The notes under the pieces: generated by a model
Seen by the model: the letters and a program-made list of their open reading frames with translations, nothing else
What the model was told of the DNA's origin: nothing
Databases searched by the model: none
Made by a program: the position numbers and the translations under genes
Origin: Acidobacteriota bacterium
Lineage (GTDB): Bacteria; Acidobacteriota; Blastocatellia; RBC074
Direction of reading: 5' to 3'
Assembly (NCBI GenBank): GCA_016710075.1
Contig: JADJLO010000006.1
Span: 236,501 to 300,500 of the forward strand
Length of the DNA stretch: 64,000 bases
Shown here: positions 9,462 through 18,975 of the stretch, piece by piece
How the letters are laid out: each line of letters begins with the position of its first letter
Numbering within the stretch: the stretch's first letter is position 1

Positions 9462-11021
9462 CTACTGACTTATCTGCAAGCCGTATTCGATGCTTTCGAT
9501 AATTGCCTGCCAGGTGGCGGAGATGATGTTCTCGCCGACGCCGACGGTATTCCAGGATCGTTCACCGTCGCTGGTTTCGACGTGGACGCGGGTTTTGGCG
9601 GCAGTGGCATGTTCGCCATCGAGGATTCTGACCTTGAAATCGATCAGATGAAACTTTGAAATCCCGGGGTAATGGGGAAGCAGCGCCTTGCGCAGGGCCA
9701 GGTCGAGTGCGTGAGCGGGGCCGACGCCGAGGCTGGCCGTGTGAACTTCCTCGTCGCCGACTTTCAACCTGACGACGGCTTCGGGATCACCGGATGATCC
9801 GATCCAGATGCGGTAATCGACCGGCTCGAAGAATCTGCTGCGGGTTCCGAGCGCGCTCCAGGCCAGAAGCTGGAATGATGCTTCGGCGTCTTCGAACTGA
9901 TAGCCTTCGTGTTCCAGTGTCTTGAGCTGCGCCAGCAGTCTGCGGGCCGCTTCAGGGTTCTTCGCGAAATTCTGACCCAGTTGATCCGATTTGAAGCGGA
10001 TGTTGCTGACGCCCGACTGATCGCTGATCAGAACCCGGGTTTCATTGCCGACATCTTCGGGATCGATGTGCTCGTATGTCGCTTTGGCTTTTTCGACGGC
10101 TGAGACGTGAATCCCGCCCTTGTGAGCGAATGCGCTTCGCCCGACGAAAGCGGCACGTTCGTTAGGCACCAGGTTGGCGACTTCGTTGATATACCTGCTG
10201 GTGTGAGTCAGAAGCTTCAACCTGCCTTCCGGCAGGCAGCGGCGGTTCATTTTCAGTTCTATGTTGGGTATAACCGAACACAGATTGGCATTGCCGCATC
10301 GCTCGCCGTATCCGTTGAAGACTCCCTGCACGTGAGATGCGCCCGCATCGATGGCCGCAAGGGTGTTGGCCACCGCAAGCTCCCCGTCATTGTGACAATG
10401 AATGCCGAGCCGGGCATTGGAGAACCGTGACCTGACAAGCGCCACTGTCTCGGCAATCTCTTCCGGAAGTCCTCCTCCGTTAGTGTCACAAAGGATGATG
10501 GTCTCGGCCCCGGCTTTGACAGCGGAATTGAGAGTATCCAGCGCATATTCGGAATTCGCCTTGAAACCGTCGAAAAAATGCTCTGCGTCATAGAATACGC
10601 GGCGGCCGCACGATTTCAGGTGGCTTACCGTATCGGCTATCATCCTCAGATTCTCTTCAAGCGTCGTCTTGAGTGCGATGTCCACGTGAAAGTCCCAGGA
10701 CTTGCCGAAGATCGTGACGATCGGAGTCTCGGCCGCGAGTAACCCTTGAACGACAGTGTCGTCGGCGGCGATTCCGTTGGCGCGGCGCGTGCTGCCGAAT
10801 GCCGCCAGCTTTGCCGTATCGAGCCGCAGCGATTTCGCCCTCTCGAAAAAATCAACATCCTTCGGATTGGCTCCCGGCCATCCGCCCTCGATGTACGAAA
10901 CGCCTATCGCGTCGAGCGCCCGCGCGATCTTCAGCTTGTCTTCAACCGTGTATGCCAGACCCTCACCCTGTGCTCCATCGCGCAGCGTGGTGTCATATAT
11001 CTCAACGAATGGTTCTTTCAT
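9462..11021 (-). CDS. cimA: (R)-citramalate synthase
   Basis: A 519-residue LeuA-superfamily enzyme. It carries EIYDTTLRDGAQGEG at the N-terminus (metal and catalytic residues of the HMGL TIM barrel), HCHNDGELAVANTLAA and GYGERCGNANL, plus a C-terminal LeuA-type regulatory domain. The GAQGEG and IEGGWPGANP signatures separate CimA from isopropylmalate synthase. It condenses pyruvate and acetyl-CoA to citramalate, the first step of threonine-independent isoleucine synthesis; LeuCD and LeuB encoded upstream can perform the next steps. ATG 11019-11021 lies 4 bases after the stop of the DUF4410-like gene and just before the conserved N-terminus. Confidence 0.92.
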   Translation of the reverse strand: MKEPFVEIYDTTLRDGAQGEGLAYTVEDKLKIARALDAIGVSYIEGGWPGANPKDVDFFERAKSLRLDTAKLAAFGSTRRANGIAADDTVVQGLLAAETPIVTIFGKSWDFHVDIALKTTLEENLRMIADTVSHLKSCGRRVFYDAEHFFDGFKANSEYALDTLNSAVKAGAETIILCDTNGGGLPEEIAETVALVRSRFSNARLGIHCHNDGELAVANTLAAIDAGASHVQGVFNGYGERCGNANLCSVIPNIELKMNRRCLPEGRLKLLTHTSRYINEVANLVPNERAAFVGRSAFAHKGGIHVSAVEKAKATYEHIDPEDVGNETRVLISDQSGVSNIRFKSDQLGQNFAKNPEAARRLLAQLKTLEHEGYQFEDAEASFQLLAWSALGTRSRFFEPVDYRIWIGSSGDPEAVVRLKVGDEEVHTASLGVGPAHALDLALRKALLPHYPGISKFHLIDFKVRILDGEHATAAKTRVHVETSDGERSWNTVGVGENIISATWQAIIESIEYGLQISQ

Positions 11022-11025
11022 GAAA

Positions 11026-11595
11026 TTACTCAGCGATTTTTTTGATATCACGGATGAGTGCGTCGACGACATCGCCCGATGCTTCGTTGACCGCGTGATT
11101 CCTGCTGGATCCGACGACGCTGATGAATCCAAGGAATTTCCCCTGGGCCGTGGTCATCAGCTTTTCTTCTCCGGAGACTGGATCCTTGAATACGAATCTG
11201 ACCTTGATCTTTGTCGCTCCGGCGCCCCAGCCGACAGCATAACGCAGCGCCCTGTTGCCGGGCTTGAAATCGATGATCGTCGTCCAGAGGACCACCCGGC
11301 GCTCGCCCGGTGGAGGCGGGTTGTTGTAACGTTTGAACGCCTCTTCTATGAGCGGATCGATGACATCGGCGAAGACCTTCTTTTTGCGAAGTTCCTCGAT
11401 GATCTTTCGCTGCAGCGCCGCATCGTAGCCTTCAGGAAACTTGTCGTTCTGTGGGCTTTTCTCGATGGCCACCTTCTCGACGACTATGGCGTTATAGTTT
11501 GCCAGTGGCTTTGCGGGTGTCTGAGAAGCTGCCGGCAATCTGAAACAGAAGAGCAGAATAGTGATTAGTAATGCAGCGGTCTTCAGGTGTTTCAT
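11026..11595 (-). CDS. DUF4410-like exported protein
   Basis: A 189-residue protein with a signal peptide (MKHLKTAALLITILLFCF, cleavage near ASQ at about residue 25). The segment NYNAIVVEKVAI and the alternating basic and hydrophobic pattern fit the DUF4410 family of periplasmic proteins with no known function. It sits between ilvC and cimA. The longer upstream frame would start inside the repeat element at 11648-11806, so ATG 11593-11595 was chosen. Being embedded in an amino acid operon suggests only shared transcription. Confidence 0.7.
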   Translation of the reverse strand: MKHLKTAALLITILLFCFRLPAASQTPAKPLANYNAIVVEKVAIEKSPQNDKFPEGYDAALQRKIIEELRKKKVFADVIDPLIEEAFKRYNNPPPPGERRVVLWTTIIDFKPGNRALRYAVGWGAGATKIKVRFVFKDPVSGEEKLMTTAQGKFLGFISVVGSSRNHAVNEASGDVVDALIRDIKKIAE

Positions 11596-11647
11596 ATGGC
11601 CTCGATCAAAAAATCCGGATCCAATTATTCTCACGCCTGCTTGCAGG

Positions 11648-11806
11648 AGATTACGAAACAGACGGAATAAACCAAACAAACGAAACATTCTCGGACTCTG
11701 GCTGGTGGAGAACCTCTCAATGAATGCATCATCGAAATAATCAACATCCACTGTCCTTTTATTATTTTGGTTTGTTTCGTTTATTCCGTCTTTTTCGTAA
11801 TCTCTC
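11648..11806. repeat. GATTACGAAACAGACG inverted repeat pair (copy 2)
   Basis: The left arm 11648-11687 (GAGATTACGAAACAGACGG followed by AATAAACC) is complementary to the right arm 11764-11806. The unique centre is about 76 bases. It lies between ilvC and the DUF4410-like gene, within a single-direction gene string, so it may attenuate or process the transcript. Confidence 0.8.
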
Positions 11807-11810
11807 TTCC

Positions 11811-12827
<1,017 letters not shown>

Positions 12828-12901
12828 TGAATAAAAAAACTCCTCTGTTGGGATGTAGTTTAGCCGCCTCAAGCTGCATGGCGGGACTCAAAAGCGAATG
12901 A

Positions 12902-13456
12902 TCACACTTTTTCGTTGAGCGTCAGCTCTGAAAATTCCTCTCCCTCTTCTTCGATCTGAATCTGCCTGGCCTTGACTGCCGCCACGCGTGTCAAGGCAAC
13001 CGTGCCGGTGCGGACCATATCTTGTATCCCGATCGGCCTGAGAATATCGATGAATGCTGTAATCTTCTCCCTGTTGCCGGTCATTTCCAGGATAAAGGAG
13101 TCCTCGCTCACATCAACCACCTTGGCACGGAAGATCTCAACCAGGCTGAGCACCTCCTGCCGCTGATCTCCCATCTTCGCGCTGACCGTGAGCATCACCA
13201 TCTCACGCTCGACATGCGGGCTTGCCGTCATATCCCAGACCTCGATGACTTTTACCAGCTTGCGTGACTGCTGGATGATCTGCCGGATCACGTGGTCATT
13301 GCCATGTGTCGTCAGTGTCATTCGGGAGATGCCATCTTCGAAGGTAGGCGCTACGCATAACGAGTCTATCTGGTAGCCGCGTGCACTGAACAAACCCGCA
13401 ACACGCGTCAGCATGCCGTATTCATTTTCAACAAGAAGTGAAATTGTATGTCTCAT
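12902..13456 (-). CDS. ilvN: Acetolactate synthase small (regulatory) subunit
   Basis: A 184-residue protein with an N-terminal ACT domain (RHTISLLVENEYGMLTRVAGLF) and a C-terminal ALS_ss_C domain. It binds valine to feedback-inhibit the large subunit IlvB. It lies 254 bases downstream of ilvB, an unusually long gap filled with heptamer repeats, and 74 bases upstream of ilvC. ATG 13454-13456 fits the family N-terminus. The ilvH symbol is used for the same family. Confidence 0.92.
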   Translation of the reverse strand: MRHTISLLVENEYGMLTRVAGLFSARGYQIDSLCVAPTFEDGISRMTLTTHGNDHVIRQIIQQSRKLVKVIEVWDMTASPHVEREMVMLTVSAKMGDQRQEVLSLVEIFRAKVVDVSEDSFILEMTGNREKITAFIDILRPIGIQDMVRTGTVALTRVAAVKARQIQIEEEGEEFSELTLNEKV

Positions 13457-13457
13457 A

Positions 13458-13702
13458 AAAAAGTTCAAAGTTCAAAGTCCAAAGTCCAAAGTTCAAAGTC
13501 CAAAGTTCAAAGTCCAAAGTTCAAAGTCCAAAGTTCAAAGTCCAAAGTTCAAAGTCCAAAGTTTAAAGTTTAAAGTTTAAAGTTTAAAGAGTTCTTTTGC
13601 CGTTCGCCGGGAGCTCGAAGAATGCAGCTCAAAGGTCCAAGTTCAAAGTTCAAAGGTCAAACTTTAAACTTTAAACTTTAAACTTTGGACTTTGAACTTT
13701 TT
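13458..13702. repeat. Largest AAAGTYY heptamer array, with inverted half, between ilvB and ilvN
   Basis: About 18 direct heptamers (13458-13590) with alternating AAAGTTC and AAAGTCC units end in four AAAGTTT units. They are followed by a 37-base unique spacer, three more direct units and then inverted units (13659-13702). The transcript of the ilv operon must cross it and could form a very long hairpin. Confidence 0.88.
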
Positions 13703-13710
13703 ACTCCCCT

Positions 13711-15414
13711 TCAGGCCAGAATCATGTCCTTGAGCGCGGCGCCCGCGGGCACGATCGGAAAAACATTCTCTTCGCGTGCGACCTTCATCTCGATCAGTAC
13801 GGGCCCGGGCCGGCTCAATGCTTCTTCAAGGACCTTTGTCACCTCGCTGGATTTAGTTGCGCGCACCGCCGGGACTCCGTAGGCTTCTGCGAGTTTGATG
13901 AAGTCGGGTGCGACTTCCATGTCGCTTTGTGAATAGCGGTGTTCATAAAACTGCTCCTGCCATTGTCTGACCATCCCGAGGTAACCATTGTTGATCAAGA
14001 GAATCTTCACCGGGATGTTGTATTGTTTGATGGTCGCAAGTTCATTGAGAGACATCTGAAAGCCGCCATCACCGACGACTGCGACGACGAGTTGATCGGG
14101 GAAGGCCGTGGCCGCCCCCATCGCAGCGGGGAATCCGTAGCCCATTGCTCCCAGCCCGCCGGAATTGAGCCACTGGCGGGGCTCCTCGAAACTGTAAAGC
14201 TGCGCCGTCCACATCTGATGCTGTCCCACATCCGAAGAGACTATCGCCTTGCCGTTGGTGATGCGGCGAAGTTCATTGATGACGTATTGCGGCTTGATGA
14301 TGTCGCCTTCCTCCTTGAACCAGAAAGGGTGCTGGCGTTTCCAGTCAGCTATTTGTGAGTGCCAGTGTTCGCGGGACTGGATCCGGCTTCCGGATGAAGT
14401 CTGCTCGTCGATTTCGGTGAGCATCTGGCGGCAGACTGCTTTGGCATCCCCGATGACCGGGTAGTCGGCGCGAACGTTCTTGCCGACGCATGATGGATCG
14501 ATATCGACGTGAATGAACTTGGCGCCGACGGCGAATTCGGTAAGCTTCCCGGTTACCCGGTCATCAAATCTGGCGCCTATGGATATCAAAAGATCGCAAT
14601 TATCGACGGCCATATTTGTCCAGTATCCGCCGTGCATCCCCAGCATCCCAAGGCTCAAGGGGTGGCTGGCAGGGAAGGCTCCGAGTCCCATCAGCGTGCA
14701 GGTCGTCGGCAGGTTGAGCCGCTCCGCCAGATGTCGCACCTCTTCGTGGGCATTCGCCGCAATGGCGCCGCCGCCGATGTATAACACCGGCCTTTCCGCC
14801 GAGATCATCGCCTCGACGGCTCTTTTAATCTGTTTTTGCGGCGCAAAATGCGGGGGATCGTAACTGCGCATCTGAATCGTCTCGGGATAGCTGAATTCGC
14901 ACATCTGGGCGGTCATATCTTTCGGCAAGTCGACCAGGACCGGTCCCGGCCGCCCGGTGCTCGCCACGTGAAAGGCTTCCTTGATCGTTGTAGCCAGATC
15001 CTCAACCCGCTTGACCAGATAGTTGTGCTTCGTACAGGAACGGGTGATGCCCGTCAAATCCGCTTCCTGAAAAGCATCGTTGCCGATGAGGTGTGTCGGA
15101 ACCTGGCCGGTGAATACCACCAGAGGCAGCGAATCCATGAACGCATTGGCTATGCCCGTTACTGCATTTGTCCCGCCCGGGCCCGAAGTCACCAGCGCAA
15201 CTCCCGTCTGGCCCGTGGCCTGTGCATACCCCGCGGCGGCAAACAATGCGGCCTGTTCGTGACGCACAAGATAATGTGATATGCCAAGATCCTCTCCGGA
15301 AAGCCTCAGCTCGTCGTAAATATGCAGAACTGCTCCGCCCGGATATCCGAAAACGTGCTTGACGTTCTCGCAACGTAATGCTTCAAGCAGAATTCTTGCG
15401 CCACGCATTTTCAT
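13711..15414 (-). CDS. ilvB: Acetolactate synthase large (catalytic) subunit
   Basis: A 567-residue thiamine-diphosphate enzyme that condenses pyruvate with pyruvate or 2-oxobutyrate. The N-terminal GYPGGAVLHIYDEL, the catalytic Glu53 in RHEQAA, and the ThDP-binding GDG...NN motif (GDGGFQMSLNEL to LLINN) are intact. ATG 15412-15414 has CGAGG about ten bases upstream. Transcription is probably controlled by the attenuator and leader peptide just upstream (15469-15777). Confidence 0.96.
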   Translation of the reverse strand: MKMRGARILLEALRCENVKHVFGYPGGAVLHIYDELRLSGEDLGISHYLVRHEQAALFAAAGYAQATGQTGVALVTSGPGGTNAVTGIANAFMDSLPLVVFTGQVPTHLIGNDAFQEADLTGITRSCTKHNYLVKRVEDLATTIKEAFHVASTGRPGPVLVDLPKDMTAQMCEFSYPETIQMRSYDPPHFAPQKQIKRAVEAMISAERPVLYIGGGAIAANAHEEVRHLAERLNLPTTCTLMGLGAFPASHPLSLGMLGMHGGYWTNMAVDNCDLLISIGARFDDRVTGKLTEFAVGAKFIHVDIDPSCVGKNVRADYPVIGDAKAVCRQMLTEIDEQTSSGSRIQSREHWHSQIADWKRQHPFWFKEEGDIIKPQYVINELRRITNGKAIVSSDVGQHQMWTAQLYSFEEPRQWLNSGGLGAMGYGFPAAMGAATAFPDQLVVAVVGDGGFQMSLNELATIKQYNIPVKILLINNGYLGMVRQWQEQFYEHRYSQSDMEVAPDFIKLAEAYGVPAVRATKSSEVTKVLEEALSRPGPVLIEMKVAREENVFPIVPAGAALKDMILA

Positions 15415-15468
15415 ATCAATTTAACCTCGTTATTCAAATGATCTTCGATTTTTTAAAAACAAACTAAA

Positions 15469-15502
15469 AAACCCGGCTAAGCTTTCTGCGCTCGCCGGGT
15501 TT
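15469..15502 (-). terminator. Intrinsic terminator/attenuator in the ilvB leader
   Basis: On the minus strand AAACCCGGC and GCCGGGTTT form a perfect 9-bp stem with a 16-base loop, followed by a T-rich run (TTTAGTTTGTTTTT). It lies 54 bases before ilvB and 29 bases after the leader peptide stop codon. The loop and stem contain GCGAGC, complementary to GCTCGC within the end of the leader coding region, giving a possible antiterminator pairing. This is the geometry of amino-acid attenuators. Confidence 0.8.
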
Positions 15503-15530
15503 GGATACTTGATCAGCCTTTTTCGTTCTT

Positions 15531-15695
15531 TCAGGCCATCCAATCAGCGAGCCGAGCCGGCAGGATAATTACCGCTACAATAATGACTACCAGATTGATA
15601 AGGGTAAGTCGGCCGACGCGCAGCTTCGTCTCAAGGCCGTGAGCCGGTTGTTCGAGAGAGCTTTTTAGTCGACCGTTGAGCATTTGTGCCTGCAT
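15531..15695 (-). CDS. Putative ilv leader peptide (branched-chain-rich, 54 aa)
   Basis: A short frame from ATG 15693-15695 (AGCAGG six bases upstream; a second in-frame ATG at 15681-15683) to TGA at 15531-15533. Codons 32-45 read LINLVVIIVAVIIL, in which 12 of 14 residues are Leu, Ile or Val. It ends just before the terminator hairpin that precedes ilvB. Stalling of the ribosome at Leu/Ile/Val codons when charged tRNA is scarce would prevent terminator folding. The alternative is a small single-pass membrane protein, because the run is also hydrophobic; the position and terminator favour the leader role. Confidence 0.72.
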   Translation of the reverse strand: MQAQMLNGRLKSSLEQPAHGLETKLRVGRLTLINLVVIIVAVIILPARLADWMA

Positions 15696-15748
15696 TTGTG
15701 CCTGCTGTGACTGCTTTCGGGATAGTATTCTTACGGAAAAGCAGTCGA

Positions 15749-15777
15749 AGTATAGTCATCACCCCTGCTCACGTCAA
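15749..15777 (-). promoter_or_regulatory. Sigma70-type promoter of the ilv operon
   Basis: On the minus strand TTGACG (15772-15777) is followed by a 17-base spacer and TATACT (15749-15754), a near-consensus vegetative promoter. It lies between leuB and ilvB and would start the leader transcript near 15743, about 330 bases before ilvB. This implies that the ilv genes have a promoter of their own apart from the leu genes. Confidence 0.75.
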
Positions 15778-15825
15778 TCTAATAATTGCTATGAAATCAT
15801 TAAAAATATTTATACCGGCTCAGTG

Positions 15826-16885
15826 TCAGCTCTCTTCGACAAAGCGCCTGATAACTCCGCCCATTTCGCTGGTCGAGACCTTTTTGGGCTGGCTCCTGAG
15901 ATCGGGGGTGCCGAAGCCTTCATTGAGAGCCCTGATGATGGCGTCTTCCAGAATCTTCGCCTCGTGATCGAGCTTGCAGGTATGGTTGAGCAGCATGGCC
16001 ACCGAGGCGATGGCGCCGAGGGGATTGGCGATGCCCTTGCCGGCGATGTCGGGGGCGGAGCCGTGGACCGGTTCGTAGAGGTCGACCTTTCCGCCGATGC
16101 TTGCTGAAGGAAGCATGCCGAGAGACCCTGTCAGCACGGAAGCTTCGTCGCTCAGGATATCTCCGAAGAGGTTTTCGGTGACGATTACGTCAAAACTCGT
16201 GGGACGGGTCACCAGCGCCATGGCGCAGGAATCGACATAGCCGTGCTCGAGAGTGACATCGGGGTAGTCCCCAGCGATTCGATTGACCACTTTGCGCCAG
16301 AGCTGCGAACTTTCAAGTACGTTGGCCTTGTCGATCGACGATAATTTTTTGCGCCGGCCACGAGCCAGTTCAAAGCCACACGCGCAACGCGCTCGACCTC
16401 AAATGCGGTATAGGCCATGGTGTTGAGTCCGCGATCCTCTGTGATTTCGCGCGGCTGGCCGAAATATGCGCCGCCGGCCAGCTCCTGACTATCAGCAGAT
16501 CCGTCCCGCGGACTATCTCGGCTTTGAGCGGCGATGCGTCTATCAAAGTCTCGTGCAGAAAAGCCGGGCGAAGGTTGGCGAACACTCCAAGTCCTGCGCG
16601 CAATCCCAGCAGGCCGGTCTCCGGCTTGAGTCGCGGCGGATTGTTGTCGTATTGAGGCGCTCCGACTGCGCCGAGCAGGACGGCATCGCCGGCCAGGCAG
16701 GTCTGCATCGTCTCTTCCGGCAGTGGAACTCCGTACTTGTCCAGGGCCACCCCGCCTATCTCGCGGGTCTCGAATACGAATTCATGGCCATACTTTCTGC
16801 CAATGGTTTCAAGGCAGGCAACGGCTTCCTGGGTCACATCGACCCCAATGCCGTCGCCGGGAAGAACTGTTATCGTAGTTTTCAT
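15826..16885 (-). pseudogene. leuB: 3-isopropylmalate dehydrogenase, interrupted by two single-base deletions
   Basis: Restoring two bases gives a 353-residue LeuB of normal length and content, an NAD-dependent decarboxylating dehydrogenase of the leucine pathway. The N-terminal part (to about 16486) starts MKTTITVLPGDGIG. One G is missing from a G run at about 16484-16486 (IVR then expected ELAGGAYFGQPREITE). One T is missing from a T run at about 16372-16374 (VARVA then expected FELARGRRKKLSS). The last part carries the substrate and NAD residues (YVDSCAMALV; EPVHGSAPDIAGKGIANP). As read, frames 16885-16370 and 16290-15826 are separate fragments. Both events shorten homopolymers, and the rest of the leu operon is intact, so sequencing error is as likely as true loss. 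Confidence 0.9.
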
Positions 16886-16900
16886 GTCTTCAATAAGAGG

Positions 16901-17055
16901 AGATTACGAACCAGACGGAATAAACGGAACAAACAAAAAAATCTCAGGAGTTGATTGGTCGAGAAGTTCCCAATAAACATCTCTCGGAAAAGAACAACTC
17001 ATTTTACCCCTGTGATAATTTCGTTTTTTCGTTTATTCAGTCTGTTTCGTAATCT
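16901..17055. repeat. GATTACGAAACAGACG inverted repeat pair (copy 3)
   Basis: The left arm 16901-16934 (AGATTACGAACCAGACGG) pairs with the right arm 17019-17055. The pair lies between leuD and leuB within the leu gene string. The centre again contains an AAAAAATCTCAG segment, as in copy 1. Confidence 0.8.
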
Positions 17056-17062
17056 GTATTTT

Positions 17063-17578
17063 TCAAGCTTTTGCGGCTTTTTTCTGAATATGAGGCAGGA
17101 GTCCGCCGTCCTCGATCAATTCGCGCGCGAAATCGCTGAGAGGGACGAAGCCTGCTTCTTTGCCTGTTGTCAGATTGCGGAGTTTGCCTGCCTGGATATC
17201 TATTTCGACTTCATCGCCGGTCTTGACCATTTCGATTGCCTCGGGGCATTCGATGGCCAGGAAGCCGTTGTTGATTGCGTTGCGGAAGAAGATTCTCGCA
17301 TAGCTGGTGGCGACGACGACTCTGATACCGGCTCCGCGGAGAGCCCAGACAGCGTGTTCTCGCGAAGATCCGCAGCCGAAATTTTCACCGGCGATGATGA
17401 AATCTCCGGTCTTGACGCGTTTGATGAAACCGGTGTCGATGTCCTCCATCGCGTATTTGGCAAGCTCGGCTTCCTCGTGGACGTTGAGGTGACGCGCGGG
17501 AATTATTTCGTCAGTGTTGATATGAGCGCGCTCGTAGACGTGCGCGGCGCCTTTAAAAGTATTTGGAAGTTCTGGCAT
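17063..17578 (-). CDS. leuD: 3-isopropylmalate dehydratase small subunit
   Basis: A 171-residue swivel-domain subunit of the isopropylmalate isomerase, of the short LeuD2/archaeal-like type. The motifs NTDEIIPARHL and GENFGCGSSREHA (substrate-binding loop) are clear. It works with LeuC, encoded 62 bases upstream, and may also isomerise citramalate for the CimA route. ATG at 17576-17578. Confidence 0.93.
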   Translation of the reverse strand: MPELPNTFKGAAHVYERAHINTDEIIPARHLNVHEEAELAKYAMEDIDTGFIKRVKTGDFIIAGENFGCGSSREHAVWALRGAGIRVVVATSYARIFFRNAINNGFLAIECPEAIEMVKTGDEVEIDIQAGKLRNLTTGKEAGFVPLSDFARELIEDGGLLPHIQKKAAKA

Positions 17579-17640
17579 GGCTTTTTTTGAATGTCGTTTT
17601 CTTTGATAAGTCAGTGTTATCCAGCGGCAGATAACGGTGA

Positions 17641-18924
<1,284 letters not shown>

Positions 18925-18975
18925 TTTATTGATTTGCTCCACATCTCTGCTTTTGTCTGACGATTAACGTTTAAT

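Noticed and set aside
10756..11568. Plus-strand frame of 270 codons
   Set aside because: It is antisense to cimA and the DUF4410-like gene and has no family features.
13458..13702. CRISPR array
   Set aside because: The units are 7 bases, directly adjacent and without unique spacers, and no cas genes are near.
15503..15748. T-box riboswitch upstream of ilvB
   Set aside because: No T-box sequence (AGGGTGGNACCGCG-like) is present; the leader peptide with terminator explains the region better.
16370..16490. Programmed frameshifting in leuB
   Set aside because: Two separate shifts would be needed, no slippery heptamer or stimulatory structure is evident, and LeuB is not known to use it.
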